This document shows, piece after piece, positions 50,561 through 59,754 of a stretch of DNA of 64,000 nt. The position numbers and the translations under genes are program-made. How positions within the stretch are numbered: position 1 is the first letter of the stretch; every line of letters begins with the position of its first letter. The DNA comes from Undibacterium hunanense (GTDB lineage: Bacteria; Pseudomonadota; Gammaproteobacteria; Burkholderiales; Burkholderiaceae_D). The notes beneath the pieces are model-generated. The model was given only the letters and a program-made list of their open reading frames with translations, made no database searches and was not told where the DNA came from. Location: NCBI RefSeq assembly GCF_014284335.1, contig NZ_JACOGF010000006.1, positions 248,001 to 312,000 of the forward strand, in the 5' to 3' direction.

Positions 50561-51559
50561 TTATTGGCTTTCCTGCTTGGCATCTCTGGCCAGCAAACGG
50601 CCCATCACCTGTTGTGCCGAAACGCCATCAAACAATACCCCGGCCACCGCTTCAGTGATGGGCATATCGATACTTAGCTCTCGTGCCAGCCCGCGCACCG
50701 CCTGGGCGCAACGCACGCCCTCGGCAACATGACCCAGTTCCTGCACGATATTCTCCAGTGACTTGCCCTGCGCCAGCGCCAGCCCTACCCTGCGGTTGCG
50801 TGACAGGTCACCGGTACAGGTCAGTATCAGATCCCCCACACCCGTCAATCCCATCAGGGTTTCAGCGCGGGCACCCAGGGCTACGCCCAGGCGGCTGATC
50901 TCAGCCAGGCCACGCGTGATCAGCGCCGCACGGGCGTTCAAACCCAGCCCCATGCCGTCAACAATGCCGGTGGCAATGGCCATGATATTTTTGACAGCAC
51001 CACCAACTTCAACACCTGTCATGTCATCAGTGGAATACACACGCACGGCGTTTCCGTGCAAAGCCTGTACGACCAGCTGGCTCAGTTGAGAAGAGCTGGA
51101 GGCAATAGTCAGCGCACAAGGCAGGCCTTTGGCAACTTCCTGCGCAAAGGAAGGACCAGACAAGGCACCAAAAGCCACCTTGTCACCCAGCACGGCCTGC
51201 GCCACCTGATGCGGCAGCAACTGGCTATGCTCTTCAAAGCCCTTGCACAACCAGATGATATTAGTGGTCTGGTAAGGCAGACAGGACTCCAGGGTGGAAC
51301 GCAAGCCGGACACCGATGTCGCTACCACCAGCAAATTATCCGGCCCGGCGGCATGTGCCAGGGCAGCAGAAAAATCTGCCGTCACTTGCAGGGCAGCAGG
51401 AAACGCAAAACCCGGCAAATAAGCCTGGTTCTGGCGTTCAGCCTGCATGGTGGCAATCGCCTGCTGATTCCGGCCCCACAGCAATACCTGGTTTTTTGCC
51501 GCAAACGCCATGGCCATGGCCGTACCCCATGCACCCGCTCCCAATACGCTGATATTCAT
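50561..51559 (-). CDS. gpsA: Glycerol-3-phosphate dehydrogenase [NAD(P)+]
   Basis: This 332-residue enzyme reduces dihydroxyacetone phosphate to glycerol-3-phosphate for phospholipid synthesis. The N-terminal Rossmann motif GAGAWGTA (7-14) binds NAD(P)H, and the catalytic lysine lies in GGAVKNIMAIATG. The length matches the family. It is read on the minus strand, last in the local run that starts with the rhodanese and includes grxC, secB and SH3 genes, but is separated from the SH3 gene by a terminator. Confidence 0.97.
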   Translation of the reverse strand: MNISVLGAGAWGTAMAMAFAAKNQVLLWGRNQQAIATMQAERQNQAYLPGFAFPAALQVTADFSAALAHAAGPDNLLVVATSVSGLRSTLESCLPYQTTNIIWLCKGFEEHSQLLPHQVAQAVLGDKVAFGALSGPSFAQEVAKGLPCALTIASSSSQLSQLVVQALHGNAVRVYSTDDMTGVEVGGAVKNIMAIATGIVDGMGLGLNARAALITRGLAEISRLGVALGARAETLMGLTGVGDLILTCTGDLSRNRRVGLALAQGKSLENIVQELGHVAEGVRCAQAVRGLARELSIDMPITEAVAGVLFDGVSAQQVMGRLLARDAKQESQ

Positions 51560-51630
51560 GCTATCCCCTGACCACTCTGCAAAATTGGCATTTGTTTCAT
51601 ATCAAAAACAAACTGCTGAATTCCGGATGT

Positions 51631-51654
51631 AAAAAAAGGACAGCATGCTGTCCT
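51631..51654 (-). terminator. Terminator after the secB-SH3 run
   Basis: A perfect 18-base palindrome (51637-51654, AGGACAGC/GCTGTCCT arms) lies beside seven A on the plus strand; on the minus strand this is a hairpin followed by seven U. Confidence 0.85.
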
Positions 51655-51688
51655 CTGTCTTTGTTTCGGTGGCAAGTTCACCAAATGA

Positions 51689-52138
51689 TTACAGACCCCA
51701 GACTTCATTTATTTTAACAAAGCCGATCTGACCATCCTTGTGCTTGACCTTGACCCAGCCGGCGCTGACCGGTTCGGCCATTTCCAGCAAGACATGCTTG
51801 TCCGCACTGAATACCAGGGCTGACGCATCGTCAGCAGCAGCACGTACTTTGGCATTGGCAACGCGAACCACCAGGCTGCGTCGTGTAATCAGATCCTTGG
51901 ATTCAACCCAGCTCATGTCGCCGGCCATATCACGCACCTTGCTCCAGGCACCTGAGGTAAACACGACTTCAACTGGCATGCCACGCGGTGCCACATACAA
52001 TTTGGCCCCTTTGGCCCCTGGTGCATCATACATGATGACCGGGGATGCGCCGACAGAACGAAACTCCAGCGCCTGGGCAGTACCACCCGCCGTCAGGGCA
52101 AGCAGGATCAAGGGCAGGGTCGTTATCAGGCGTCGCAT
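51689..52138 (-). CDS. Exported SH3-like domain protein
   Basis: This 149-residue protein has a signal peptide (cleavage near AQA) followed by two bacterial SH3-like units: GAKGAKLYVAPRGMPVEVVF and a later strand set with VRAAADDASALVF. Such domains bind peptidoglycan or peptides in the cell envelope. It lies 51 bases downstream of secB on the same strand; whether it shares a function with secB is unknown. Confidence 0.85.
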   Translation of the reverse strand: MRRLITTLPLILLALTAGGTAQALEFRSVGASPVIMYDAPGAKGAKLYVAPRGMPVEVVFTSGAWSKVRDMAGDMSWVESKDLITRRSLVVRVANAKVRAAADDASALVFSADKHVLLEMAEPVSAGWVKVKHKDGQIGFVKINEVWGL

Positions 52139-52189
52139 GGGCTTCCTTCTTCAAACTGGCCCGGCTTTCACCGGACCAGACTGCTTCAA

Positions 52190-52666
52190 TTACTGAATAG
52201 TTGCTGGTGCATCCGCTGTTGCACTATCTTGCTCAGCAGCAAGCGCCAGGCGTTGTGCGTAGAAAGCTTCGAAATTGATTTCGGACAGGTGGATAGGTGG
52301 GAAACCTGCACGTGTGATCGCATCCGCTACGTTGGAACGCAGGTAAGGGTAGACGATATTCGGGCAACCGATGCCCAGCAGTGGCTCGAGCTGGTCTTCA
52401 GGAATATTGCGTGCTTCGAAAATACCGGCTTGTTTGCCTTCAACCAGGAAAGCCACTTTTTCACCGATTTTTGCAGTCACGGTCACTGTTACTGTGGCTT
52501 CGTAGATGCCATCAGCCAGCTTTTCAGAGCCGACATCAACGGAAACTTCGATACCAGGGGCTTCCTGTTCCAGGAAAATAGCTGGGGAATTTGGCTGTTC
52601 AAGCGACAAATCTTTCAGATAAACGCGTTGAATTTGGAATACGGGCTGCAGATTTTCGTCAGACAT
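52190..52666 (-). CDS. secB: Protein-export chaperone SecB
   Basis: This 158-residue homotetrameric chaperone keeps precursors unfolded for SecA. The family start ([22 protein letters not shown]), the central GxVSVDVG-type strand and the C-terminal region [11 protein letters not shown] are present. The last residues are poorly conserved, as usual. It lies between the SH3 gene and grxC on the minus strand. Confidence 0.97.
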   Translation of the reverse strand: MSDENLQPVFQIQRVYLKDLSLEQPNSPAIFLEQEAPGIEVSVDVGSEKLADGIYEATVTVTVTAKIGEKVAFLVEGKQAGIFEARNIPEDQLEPLLGIGCPNIVYPYLRSNVADAITRAGFPPIHLSEINFEAFYAQRLALAAEQDSATADAPATIQ

Positions 52667-52830
52667 GTGAAACTTTCTAATATTCTAAAAGATTAATTAA
52701 TGAACAGCGAGACTGGCAGATAAGGTCATTTACAGCCATTTCAAGGTCGCGGCGCGCTATTGTAGCAAGTAGTCCGCAAAAACAGCAATTTACCTGAAAA
52801 AGCCGCAGAAAATCCGGTAATTTTCGCTTT

Positions 52831-53100
52831 TTAGCCCGCCGGATTCAGTAGCGGATCAAGCTTTCCTGCCCTGTCCAGTGCTGAAAGATCATCAAAACCA
52901 CCTACATGGGTATCCCCTATGTATATCTGTGGCACGGTGCGGCGCCCGGTTTTCTGCATCATCGTCTCGCGTATTGAAGGGTCCAGATCGACACGGATTT
53001 TCTCTATGTCATCAATACCTTTGGATTTCAACAAACGCTCTGCCATCGTGCAATAAGGACAAACAGCCGTGCTATACATGACTACATGGGGTTTCATCAT
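52831..53100 (-). CDS. grxC: Glutaredoxin 3
   Basis: This 89-residue glutaredoxin has the dithiol active site CPYC (residues 14-17, AVCPYCTMA), a conserved TVPQIYIG loop with the cis-proline, and the GGFDDL motif near residue 68. It reduces disulfides or glutathionylated proteins using glutathione. It lies 10 bases from the rhodanese gene and is co-oriented with it, so it is probably in the same transcript. Confidence 0.96.
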   Translation of the reverse strand: MMKPHVVMYSTAVCPYCTMAERLLKSKGIDDIEKIRVDLDPSIRETMMQKTGRRTVPQIYIGDTHVGGFDDLSALDRAGKLDPLLNPAG

Positions 53101-53110
53101 TTTCTCCTGC

Positions 53111-53512
53111 TTACTTTACTGTCGGCAAGCCCTGCGTTTTCCACGCATCCACACCGCCTTCAAGGCTTGTGACCTGTCCGAAACCAGCCTTGGTCAACAA
53201 GGCTGCTGCACTGGCTGAACGTACGCCGCGTGCGCAAACGGTAATTACCGCATTGTTTTTCGATTTTTCGATTTCCTTCAGGCGCTTGTCTAATTCTGCC
53301 AGAGGAATGTTTTTCGCGTTGGGCAGGTGTCCGGTGGCAAATTCTTCAGCATCACGAACGTCCAATACCAGGGTTTTTCCCTGATTCATCAATTGGGTGG
53401 CTTGTAATTGCGATACTTTGGCACCACGTTTCTGTAAAGCCGGAAACAACAGCGCGCCACCGGAAATGAGGGCGATACCAATCAAAAAGATATTATCAAT
53501 AATGAATTTCAC
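53111..53512 (-). CDS. Membrane-anchored rhodanese-like protein
   Basis: This 133-residue protein has an N-terminal transmembrane helix (about 4-24) and then a rhodanese domain, with DVRDAEEFATGHLPNAKNI and the active-site cysteine in VCARGVRS. Rhodanese-like proteins carry a persulfide on this cysteine and are often found with grxC and secB. The domain probably faces the cytoplasm. It is the first gene of the minus-strand run and is divergent from gpmA. Confidence 0.92.
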   Translation of the reverse strand: MKFIIDNIFLIGIALISGGALLFPALQKRGAKVSQLQATQLMNQGKTLVLDVRDAEEFATGHLPNAKNIPLAELDKRLKEIEKSKNNAVITVCARGVRSASAAALLTKAGFGQVTSLEGGVDAWKTQGLPTVK

Positions 53513-53592
53513 AGGTTTCCAGTAGTAAGAATGGTTATCAGAAGCGCGTCATTATAAAATAGATGCCGCAGATGCATACTAAATCACTTAGC

Positions 53593-53619
53593 TCACCTAT
53601 TTCACCAATTTCACCTACC
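53593..53619. repeat. Three 9-bp tandem units before gpmA
   Basis: TCACCTATT, TCACCAATT and TCACCTACC are consecutive, 20 bases upstream of the gpmA ATG. Confidence 0.6.
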
Positions 53620-53638
53620 TCACGTTCTAGCACACTCT

Positions 53639-54385
53639 ATGTACAAAATCGTTTTCATGCGCCACGGCGAATCTACCTGGAATCTGGACAACCGCTTTAC
53701 CGGCTGGACAGATGTTGATCTGACTGAAAAAGGTGTCGCCGAAGCGACCCAGGCTGGCAAACTCCTGAAAGAAGCGGGCCTGAGCTTTGACCTGGCCTAT
53801 ACCTCGGTACTGAAACGTGCGATCCGTACACTGTGGGGTACGCTGGATGAAATGAACATGATGTGGCTGCCGGTCATCCATGACTGGCGTCTGAACGAAC
53901 GCCATTACGGCGCATTGCAAGGCTTAAACAAGGCGGAAACCGCCGCCAAATATGGCGACGAGCAAGTGCTGGTATGGCGTCGCAGCTATGACACGCCACC
54001 TATGCCGCTGGATGAAAACGATGACCGTACCTCGTTCAATGACCCGCGTTATGCCGGCCTGGACCGCAGCCAGATCCCGCTGACCGAATGCCTGAAAGAT
54101 ACAGTAGCGCGCGTCATGCCGGCCTGGAATGACAGCATTGCACCCGCCATACGCAGCGGTAAACGTATCCTGATTTCCGCCCATGGCAACAGCCTGCGCG
54201 CCCTGATCAAGATGCTGGACGGTATCAGCGACGACGATATCGTCAACCTGAACATCCCCAACGGCCAACCACTGGTGTATGAACTGGATGCTGACCTGAA
54301 GCCGATCAGGCACTATTATCTGGGTGACCAGGCAGCCATTGCAGCAGCTTTGCAGGCTGTTGCCAGCCAGGGTAAATCCAAATAA
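53639..54385 (+). CDS. gpmA: 2,3-bisphosphoglycerate-dependent phosphoglycerate mutase
   Basis: This 248-residue glycolytic enzyme interconverts 3- and 2-phosphoglycerate. The N-terminal RHGESTWN (8-15) contains the phosphohistidine, and the second histidine is in [11 protein letters not shown] near residue 183. [10 protein letters not shown] is also present. No strong ribosome binding site is visible; three short repeats lie in the leader. It is followed closely by the EnvC-like gene. Confidence 0.97.
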   Translation: MYKIVFMRHGESTWNLDNRFTGWTDVDLTEKGVAEATQAGKLLKEAGLSFDLAYTSVLKRAIRTLWGTLDEMNMMWLPVIHDWRLNERHYGALQGLNKAETAAKYGDEQVLVWRRSYDTPPMPLDENDDRTSFNDPRYAGLDRSQIPLTECLKDTVARVMPAWNDSIAPAIRSGKRILISAHGNSLRALIKMLDGISDDDIVNLNIPNGQPLVYELDADLKPIRHYYLGDQAAIAAALQAVASQGKSK

Positions 54386-54392
54386 GTATTTG

Positions 54393-55739
54393 ATGCCACT
54401 TACACAGAAGTCGCTGAAACCCCTGCTGAGCATCATGCTGTGCCTGTCGATGACGGGCATGGCAAGCTCTGCCATGGCGGCCAGCAATACCCGTGCAGTA
54501 CAGAAAAACAAGGCAGAAGCAGACCGCCTGGAATTGCAAAACCGCCTGAAGTCGCTAAAAAACGACATCAACAAGACAGAAACAGCCAAAGACAATGCCA
54601 GTGACGCCCTGGCAGAATCAGAAAAATCAATTTCCGAAGCCAATCGCTCACTGCGTGATTTGCAGACCGAGCAGAGCGAAACCGAAGGAAAAATCAAGCA
54701 ATTGGCCGAAGAACAACAGCGTATTGCGGCCAAGGTTGAAAAACAAAAGAATCAGCTATCCAGTTTCCTGCGCCGCCAGTATATGCGCGGTGACAGTGAC
54801 CGCATCAAGCTGCTGCTATCCGGCGACAACCCCAACCGCATCAATCGTGAATTGCAGTACATGAGTTATGTATCGCAAACCCAGGCCAAGATGATCGATG
54901 CCCTGCGCGTCAGCCTGAAAGCTGCAGAAAAAAATGCCGACGATGCGAGGGAAGCCAAAGCCGAACTCGATGAAATCGCCGATGAAGAAAAAAGCCACAA
55001 GTCGGCACTGGAAAAAGAGAAAAAACGCCATGCCACTTTATTAAGTCAATTGGCAGAAAAATTATATATACAAAAAAAACAGGCTGATAGCCTGGAAAAA
55101 GATGAACAAAGACTGGGCAATCTGGTCTCACAATTAAATAAACTGATTGAAGAGCAGGCCAAGGCGGATGCAGCCAGGGCAGCGCTGGAAGAAAAACAGC
55201 GCCAGGAAAGAATTGCCGCCGCACAGAAAGAACGCGCAAGACAGGCAGCACAGGGTAAGAAACCGGCAAAAATCACCAATCCGAATGCGATTGATGCCGA
55301 TGAACCGCCAAGGCAGGCGAAGGCAGAAACACCGCCACCGGGCGAATTTGACAAGCTCAAAGGTCAGTTGCGCCTGCCGGTAAAAGGTGAAATTGTGGCC
55401 AAATATGGCAGCAAGCGCGCCGATGGGCCAAGCTGGAAAGGCATGTTCATCAAGGCCAGCGAGGGTGCAGAAATTAAATCCATCGCTCCCGGCAAGGTGA
55501 TTTTTGCCGATTGGTGGAAAGGCTATGGCAATATGATCATCGTTGATCATGGTGGCCAGTACTGGAGTTTATATGGCAATAACCAGGCCGTATTGAAGCA
55601 CGTGGGTGATATAGTAAAAGCAGGTGATGTAATTGCCAGCGCTGGAAACAGCGGCGGCATTGAAGAATCAGGTTTATACTTTGAAGTACGTCATCAGGGA
55701 CGTACATTTGATCCGCTCAACTGGATCGTCGTTAAATAG
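54393..55739 (+). CDS. EnvC-like murein hydrolase activator (degenerate M23)
   Basis: This 448-residue exported protein has a signal peptide, a long coiled coil (about 35-250), an Ala/Lys-rich linker and a C-terminal LytM domain (about 330-448). The zinc ligands of active M23 peptidases are missing: the first is replaced in WKGMFIKA, and the HxH position reads GLYFEV. This is the EnvC/NlpD-type pattern: a non-enzymatic activator of septal amidases (AmiA/AmiB). The start at 54393 gives the expected signal peptide; earlier frame positions overlap gpmA. Confidence 0.9.
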   Translation: MPLTQKSLKPLLSIMLCLSMTGMASSAMAASNTRAVQKNKAEADRLELQNRLKSLKNDINKTETAKDNASDALAESEKSISEANRSLRDLQTEQSETEGKIKQLAEEQQRIAAKVEKQKNQLSSFLRRQYMRGDSDRIKLLLSGDNPNRINRELQYMSYVSQTQAKMIDALRVSLKAAEKNADDAREAKAELDEIADEEKSHKSALEKEKKRHATLLSQLAEKLYIQKKQADSLEKDEQRLGNLVSQLNKLIEEQAKADAARAALEEKQRQERIAAAQKERARQAAQGKKPAKITNPNAIDADEPPRQAKAETPPPGEFDKLKGQLRLPVKGEIVAKYGSKRADGPSWKGMFIKASEGAEIKSIAPGKVIFADWWKGYGNMIIVDHGGQYWSLYGNNQAVLKHVGDIVKAGDVIASAGNSGGIEESGLYFEVRHQGRTFDPLNWIVVK

Positions 55740-55753
55740 GCTTTAGGTGAATC

Positions 55754-57298
55754 ATGGGCAGCAAATTCAAGAATTTCGGTTTAATTGGCCTCGGCATGGT
55801 AGCGGGTGTAGCGGTTTCCATGCAGTTTTCCGCCGTAGCGCAAAAAACCACGGGCAATCCTTTACCGATAGAAGAATTGCGACAACTTACAGATGTCTTT
55901 GGTTTGATCAAATCGGATTATGTCGAACCGGTGGAAGACAACAAGCTCCTGACTGAAGCCATTACCGGCATGGTGGCGTCGCTGGATCCGCACTCTGCCT
56001 ATCTGGACAAGAAAGCATTTAAAGAATTAAAAGAAGGTACGCAGGGCAAATTTGTCGGCCTGGGTATCGAAGTCGGCATGGAAGATGGCTATGTCAAAAT
56101 CATCTCCCCTATCGAAGATTCACCGGCTTACCGTGCCGGCCTGAAACCGGGCGATCTGATTACCCGCCTGGATTCACTGCCAGTCAAGGGCCTGTCGCTG
56201 GACGAAGCCGTGAAAAAAATGCGCGGCGAACCCAATACCAAGATCACCCTGACTATCGCCCGCAAGAATGAAGACAAGCCTATCGTGGTCACCATCGTGC
56301 GCGAGCTTATCAAGCAGCAAAGCGTCAAGGCCAAGATCGTTGAACCTGGTTATGCATGGGTAAGAATTGCCCAGTTCCAGGAACCGACTGTCGAAGACAT
56401 GGCAAAAAAAATCCAGACCCTGTATGCACAGGACCCGGCCATCAAGGGCCTGATTCTGGATTTGCGCAATGATCCGGGTGGTGTCCTGCCAGGTGCCATC
56501 GGTGTTTCTGCTGCCTTCCTGCCCAAGGATGTGCCGGTAGTTTCCACCAATGGCCAGTTGCCTGATTCCAAGGCAACCTTCTACGCAAGGCGCGAATTTT
56601 ACTCGGGACGCACATTGAGCGACCCGCTGGCAAAACTGCCGGAAGCCATAAAAAATGTACCGATGGTCGTGTTGATCAATACTGGTTCGGCTTCTGCCTC
56701 TGAAATCGTGGCTGGTGCCCTGCAGGATTACAAACGTGCCACTATTCTGGGTACCCAGAGTTTTGGCAAGGGTTCGGTACAGACCATACGTCAGATTTCT
56801 GCCGATACCGCAGTCAAGCTGACCACTGCGCGTTACTACACACCGAATGGCCGTTCCATCCAGGCGAAAGGTATCGTGCCTGACCTGAACGTGGAAGAAA
56901 CCGCCGATGGTGATGGTTTCAATGGCTTGCGTGCACGTGAAGCTGATTTGCAAAAACATCTGAGCAATGACAAGGAAAAAGAAGTCGCCCGTCCTAAAGT
57001 CGATGAAGCAGAAGAAGAGCAACGTCTGATCGCGCTGGCGAAAAAGAGCAAGCCGCTGGAATATGGTGGTGCAGAAGACTTCCAGCTGGCCCAGGCACTG
57101 AATCACCTGAAAGGCCTGCCAGTCAAAGTCACCGAAGCCAAAGTCGCTGACAAAGATGGTAAAGACAGCAAAGATGCCAAAGACACAGGCAAGGATGCTG
57201 AAAAAGCCGGCAAGTCTGATAAATCAGATAAAGCGGATAAAACCGAACACAAAACTGATCACAAGACAGATAGCAAAACCGACCCCAAGAAAAAATAA
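55754..57298 (+). CDS. ctpA: C-terminal processing peptidase CtpA/Prc (S41)
   Basis: This 514-residue exported serine protease has a signal/anchor (about 8-30), a PDZ domain (about 90-175), and the S41 catalytic core: Ser in NTGSASASEIVAGAL and Lys in GTQSFGKGSVQT. After the domain it has an unusual 50-residue Lys/Asp-rich repetitive tail (KDGKDSKDAKD and similar) to the end. It trims envelope proteins. It follows the EnvC-like gene by 14 bases, so the two may be co-transcribed. Confidence 0.95.
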   Translation: MGSKFKNFGLIGLGMVAGVAVSMQFSAVAQKTTGNPLPIEELRQLTDVFGLIKSDYVEPVEDNKLLTEAITGMVASLDPHSAYLDKKAFKELKEGTQGKFVGLGIEVGMEDGYVKIISPIEDSPAYRAGLKPGDLITRLDSLPVKGLSLDEAVKKMRGEPNTKITLTIARKNEDKPIVVTIVRELIKQQSVKAKIVEPGYAWVRIAQFQEPTVEDMAKKIQTLYAQDPAIKGLILDLRNDPGGVLPGAIGVSAAFLPKDVPVVSTNGQLPDSKATFYARREFYSGRTLSDPLAKLPEAIKNVPMVVLINTGSASASEIVAGALQDYKRATILGTQSFGKGSVQTIRQISADTAVKLTTARYYTPNGRSIQAKGIVPDLNVEETADGDGFNGLRAREADLQKHLSNDKEKEVARPKVDEAEEEQRLIALAKKSKPLEYGGAEDFQLAQALNHLKGLPVKVTEAKVADKDGKDSKDAKDTGKDAEKAGKSDKSDKADKTEHKTDHKTDSKTDPKKK

Positions 57299-57306
57299 AC
57301 CCTGAC

Positions 57307-57334
57307 AAAAAGGCCGCACGCAGCGGCCTTTTTT
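57307..57334 (+). terminator. ctpA terminator
   Basis: AAAAAGGCCGC (57307-57317) and GCGGCCTTTTT (57323-57333) form an 11-bp stem with an ACGCA loop and a T-tract, 6 bases before the next ATG. Confidence 0.9.
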
Positions 57335-57340
57335 ACTACG

Positions 57341-58099
57341 ATGAACGACCAGCAACTCTTACGCTATTCCCGCCACATCCTGCTGGACCAGATAGGCATA
57401 GAAGGTCAGCAGGAAATCACTGAAGCACGCGCCCTCATCATCGGTGCAGGCGGCCTTGGTTCTCCTGTGGCGCTGTACCTGGCAAGTGCAGGCGTTGGCA
57501 GTATCACCATCGTCGACAACGACAGTGTCGATCTGACCAATCTGCAGCGGCAAATCCTGCATACGACAGAACGGGTGGGCATGGCCAAGGTCAGCTCGGC
57601 CAGGCTCAGTCTGCAGGGTATCAATCCTGATATCCACATCATCGCCTTACAGGAAAGAGCAGAACAGGAACGCCTGGAAGAACTGGTCAGTCAGGCCAGT
57701 ATCGTACTCGACTGCTGCGACAATTTTGCCACCCGCCATGCGGTCAATGCGGCCTGCGTCAAGCATGGTGTACCGCTGGTCTCGGGTGCTGCAATTGCCT
57801 TTGATGGCCAGATCAGTGTCTTTGACAGCCGTACCCCGGAATCGCCCTGTTATGCCTGCCTGTTCCCGCCAGATCAGGTGTTTGAAGAAGTGCTGTGCTC
57901 CAGCATGGGAGTGTTTGCACCGCTGGTTGGCATCATAGGCAGCACCCAGGCAGCAGAAGCACTCAAGCTCATCATGCACATCGGCAAGCCACTCAGCGGC
58001 CGCCTGTTGCTGCTGGATGCCCTGAACATGGAATGGACCAGCATAGGTATCAGCAAAACCCCCGGTTGCCCGGTATGCGGCCAGACTCACCACGCCTGA
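57341..58099 (+). CDS. moeB: Molybdopterin-synthase adenylyltransferase MoeB/ThiF family
   Basis: This 252-residue E1-like enzyme adenylates the C-terminus of a ubiquitin-like sulfur carrier (MoaD or ThiS). The nucleotide motif GAGGLGSP (about 36-43), the DNFATRHAVN region and two zinc cysteine pairs (CYACLF and CPVCG) are present. ThiF-like use in thiamine synthesis cannot be excluded. The ATG follows a terminator hairpin directly, so its own promoter must lie within ctpA or the hairpin region. Confidence 0.9.
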   Translation: MNDQQLLRYSRHILLDQIGIEGQQEITEARALIIGAGGLGSPVALYLASAGVGSITIVDNDSVDLTNLQRQILHTTERVGMAKVSSARLSLQGINPDIHIIALQERAEQERLEELVSQASIVLDCCDNFATRHAVNAACVKHGVPLVSGAAIAFDGQISVFDSRTPESPCYACLFPPDQVFEEVLCSSMGVFAPLVGIIGSTQAAEALKLIMHIGKPLSGRLLLLDALNMEWTSIGISKTPGCPVCGQTHHA

Positions 58100-58163
58100 A
58101 GCTGCATATGCCCCATCTAGCCTTGGCACAGCACCCTCAACTCATTTCGCTTTGAAGGAAAAC

Positions 58164-58811
58164 ATGTACACACTGTATTACTGTCCTGGCACTGCCAGCA
58201 TGATCGTCCATCTGACCCTGCTGGAAATCGGCGCAGAACATGAATTGAAACTGGTCGATGTAGAAAAGAACCAGCAAAAAGATCCGGCCTACCTGCGACT
58301 GAACCCCAACGGCGTGGTACCTACCCTGGTCTTCGATGACCGCCCATATCTGGAATCCGCAGCATTGCTGATGTTACTGTCCGAACGCCACCCGCAAGCC
58401 GGCCTGGTGCCTGCCGCCGGTAGCGTAGAACGTGACCAGTGGCGGCAATGGATCATGTACCTGAGCCACAGTCTGCAATCCGCGTTTCGTGCCTGGTTTT
58501 ATCCGGCAGAACTGGGCTACGAAGAACACACGGCAGTCACCCGCCAGGCTTTGCAGAATCGCATCGCAGCCATCTGGGACAAACTGGATCAGCATCTGGA
58601 ACAGAATGGCCCCTATCTGCTCGGCGACACTTTTTCTGGCGCAGACCTGTACCTGACCATGCTGATGCGCTGGTCACGCAATATGCCACGCCCGGCCACC
58701 GGCTGGCCAGCCCTGAATCGCCTGGCGCAGCTGATCATTGTCCGCCCCAGCTGGCAAAAGATGGTGGCCATCGAAGGCATTGATGTCTGGCCAAAAGTGA
58801 GCTCCAATTAA
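58164..58811 (+). CDS. Glutathione S-transferase
   Basis: This 215-residue GST has an N-terminal thioredoxin-fold domain (MYTLYYCPGTASM, with a conserved Cys/Ser motif near residue 7-12; ESAALLMLL near 65-73 binds glutathione) and an alpha-helical C-terminal domain (FSGADLYLTML). The TTG at 58152 is less likely than the ATG at 58164, which has AAGGAAAAC before it. The stop codon is in a duplicated 16-base AT-rich repeat. Confidence 0.92.
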   Translation: MYTLYYCPGTASMIVHLTLLEIGAEHELKLVDVEKNQQKDPAYLRLNPNGVVPTLVFDDRPYLESAALLMLLSERHPQAGLVPAAGSVERDQWRQWIMYLSHSLQSAFRAWFYPAELGYEEHTAVTRQALQNRIAAIWDKLDQHLEQNGPYLLGDTFSGADLYLTMLMRWSRNMPRPATGWPALNRLAQLIIVRPSWQKMVAIEGIDVWPKVSSN

Positions 58812-58836
58812 GTAAAAAAATAATTAAGTAAAAAAT
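58806..58836. repeat. 16-bp tandem duplication across a stop codon
   Basis: Two copies of AATTAAGTAAAAAA (58806 and 58822) include the GST stop codon and repeat it. Confidence 0.7.
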
Positions 58837-58856
58837 ACAGTGAATAAGCCCAGTGA

Positions 58857-59675
58857 GTGTATTCAGTGACCAAATCCAGCAAAGCCCGTGAGCTGTATGC
58901 TCTCAACCAGGTGGCCATGCAGGTTCATATCGTCCATCCGGAAGTATCGATCACCGAATTTCGCGGTGTCCGCAACCTGCATCTGTCTTCCGAGGCGATA
59001 CAGGGTGCCATGCGACTGGCGATGCCTGACCAGATCGAACTCGAATACGTACAGCAAATGATGATGTGGATGCTGTTCAGCGACGCGCCGCAGCATATCG
59101 TCCAACTAGGCCTGGGTGCCGCCTCACTGACCAAGTTTTGCTATCGCCAGTTTCCACAAACAAGGGTCACGGCAATAGAACTGAATCCGAATGTGATACA
59201 GGCCTGCCGTCAGGATTTCAAACTGCCACCCGATGATGAACGCCTGCAGGTGCTGGAAATGGATGCCATGCTGTATGTCAGCAATGAAAAAAATCATGCC
59301 AGTATCGATGTCCTGCAAATCGATCTGTATGACGCCGCAGCCGAAGCCCCCGCACTCGGCAGCCCCGCGTTTTACCGGGCCTGTGCAGACTGCCTGAAGG
59401 AAGATGGCATGCTGACCGTGAACCTGTTCGGCAATCCACAAAACTATGAAGCAAATTGCGCAGACAATATCGCCGCACTGGAAGCGGCCTTTGACGCCGT
59501 GGTCTGGCTACCGCTGGTTCACGATGCCAACACCGTCGCCATCGCTTTCAAGCGGGCACCCGTGGTTGATTTCGACGATCTGTATGAACGTGCCACCGCA
59601 ATACGCCTCGCCAGCAAACTGCCTGCGGCGAAATGGGTGAATGGCTTGAAGGCGTGGATGGAAGAACAAAGCTGA
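58857..59675 (+). CDS. Spermidine synthase-like methyltransferase-fold protein
   Basis: This 272-residue protein has the spermidine-synthase-like Rossmann fold: IVQLGLGAASLTKFC (about 80-94), an AIELNP region for the ribose, and VLQIDLYDAAA where the usual catalytic DxxD/DSTDP is altered. The substrate and reaction are uncertain; many bacterial members are not classical spermidine synthases. It opens with GTG at 58857; another in-frame GTG follows 9 bases later. Confidence 0.8.
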   Translation: MYSVTKSSKARELYALNQVAMQVHIVHPEVSITEFRGVRNLHLSSEAIQGAMRLAMPDQIELEYVQQMMMWMLFSDAPQHIVQLGLGAASLTKFCYRQFPQTRVTAIELNPNVIQACRQDFKLPPDDERLQVLEMDAMLYVSNEKNHASIDVLQIDLYDAAAEAPALGSPAFYRACADCLKEDGMLTVNLFGNPQNYEANCADNIAALEAAFDAVVWLPLVHDANTVAIAFKRAPVVDFDDLYERATAIRLASKLPAAKWVNGLKAWMEEQS

Positions 59676-59714
59676 ACCAGCTCACAGGTGGTGCCGTTTC
59701 AGCTTGTGCACCGA

Positions 59715-59739
59715 TTTGCCAGCCATTATGGCCGGCAAA
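59715..59739. terminator. Hairpin between convergent genes
   Basis: TTTGCCAGCC (59715-59724) and GGCCGGCAAA (59730-59739) form a near-perfect 10-bp stem with an ATTAT loop. Confidence 0.5.
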
Positions 59740-59754
59740 CTGGCGAACTGTCTG

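Noticed and set aside
56174..57106. 310-codon minus-strand ORF over ctpA
   Set aside because: It is the antisense shadow of a gene with a complete S41 protease core.
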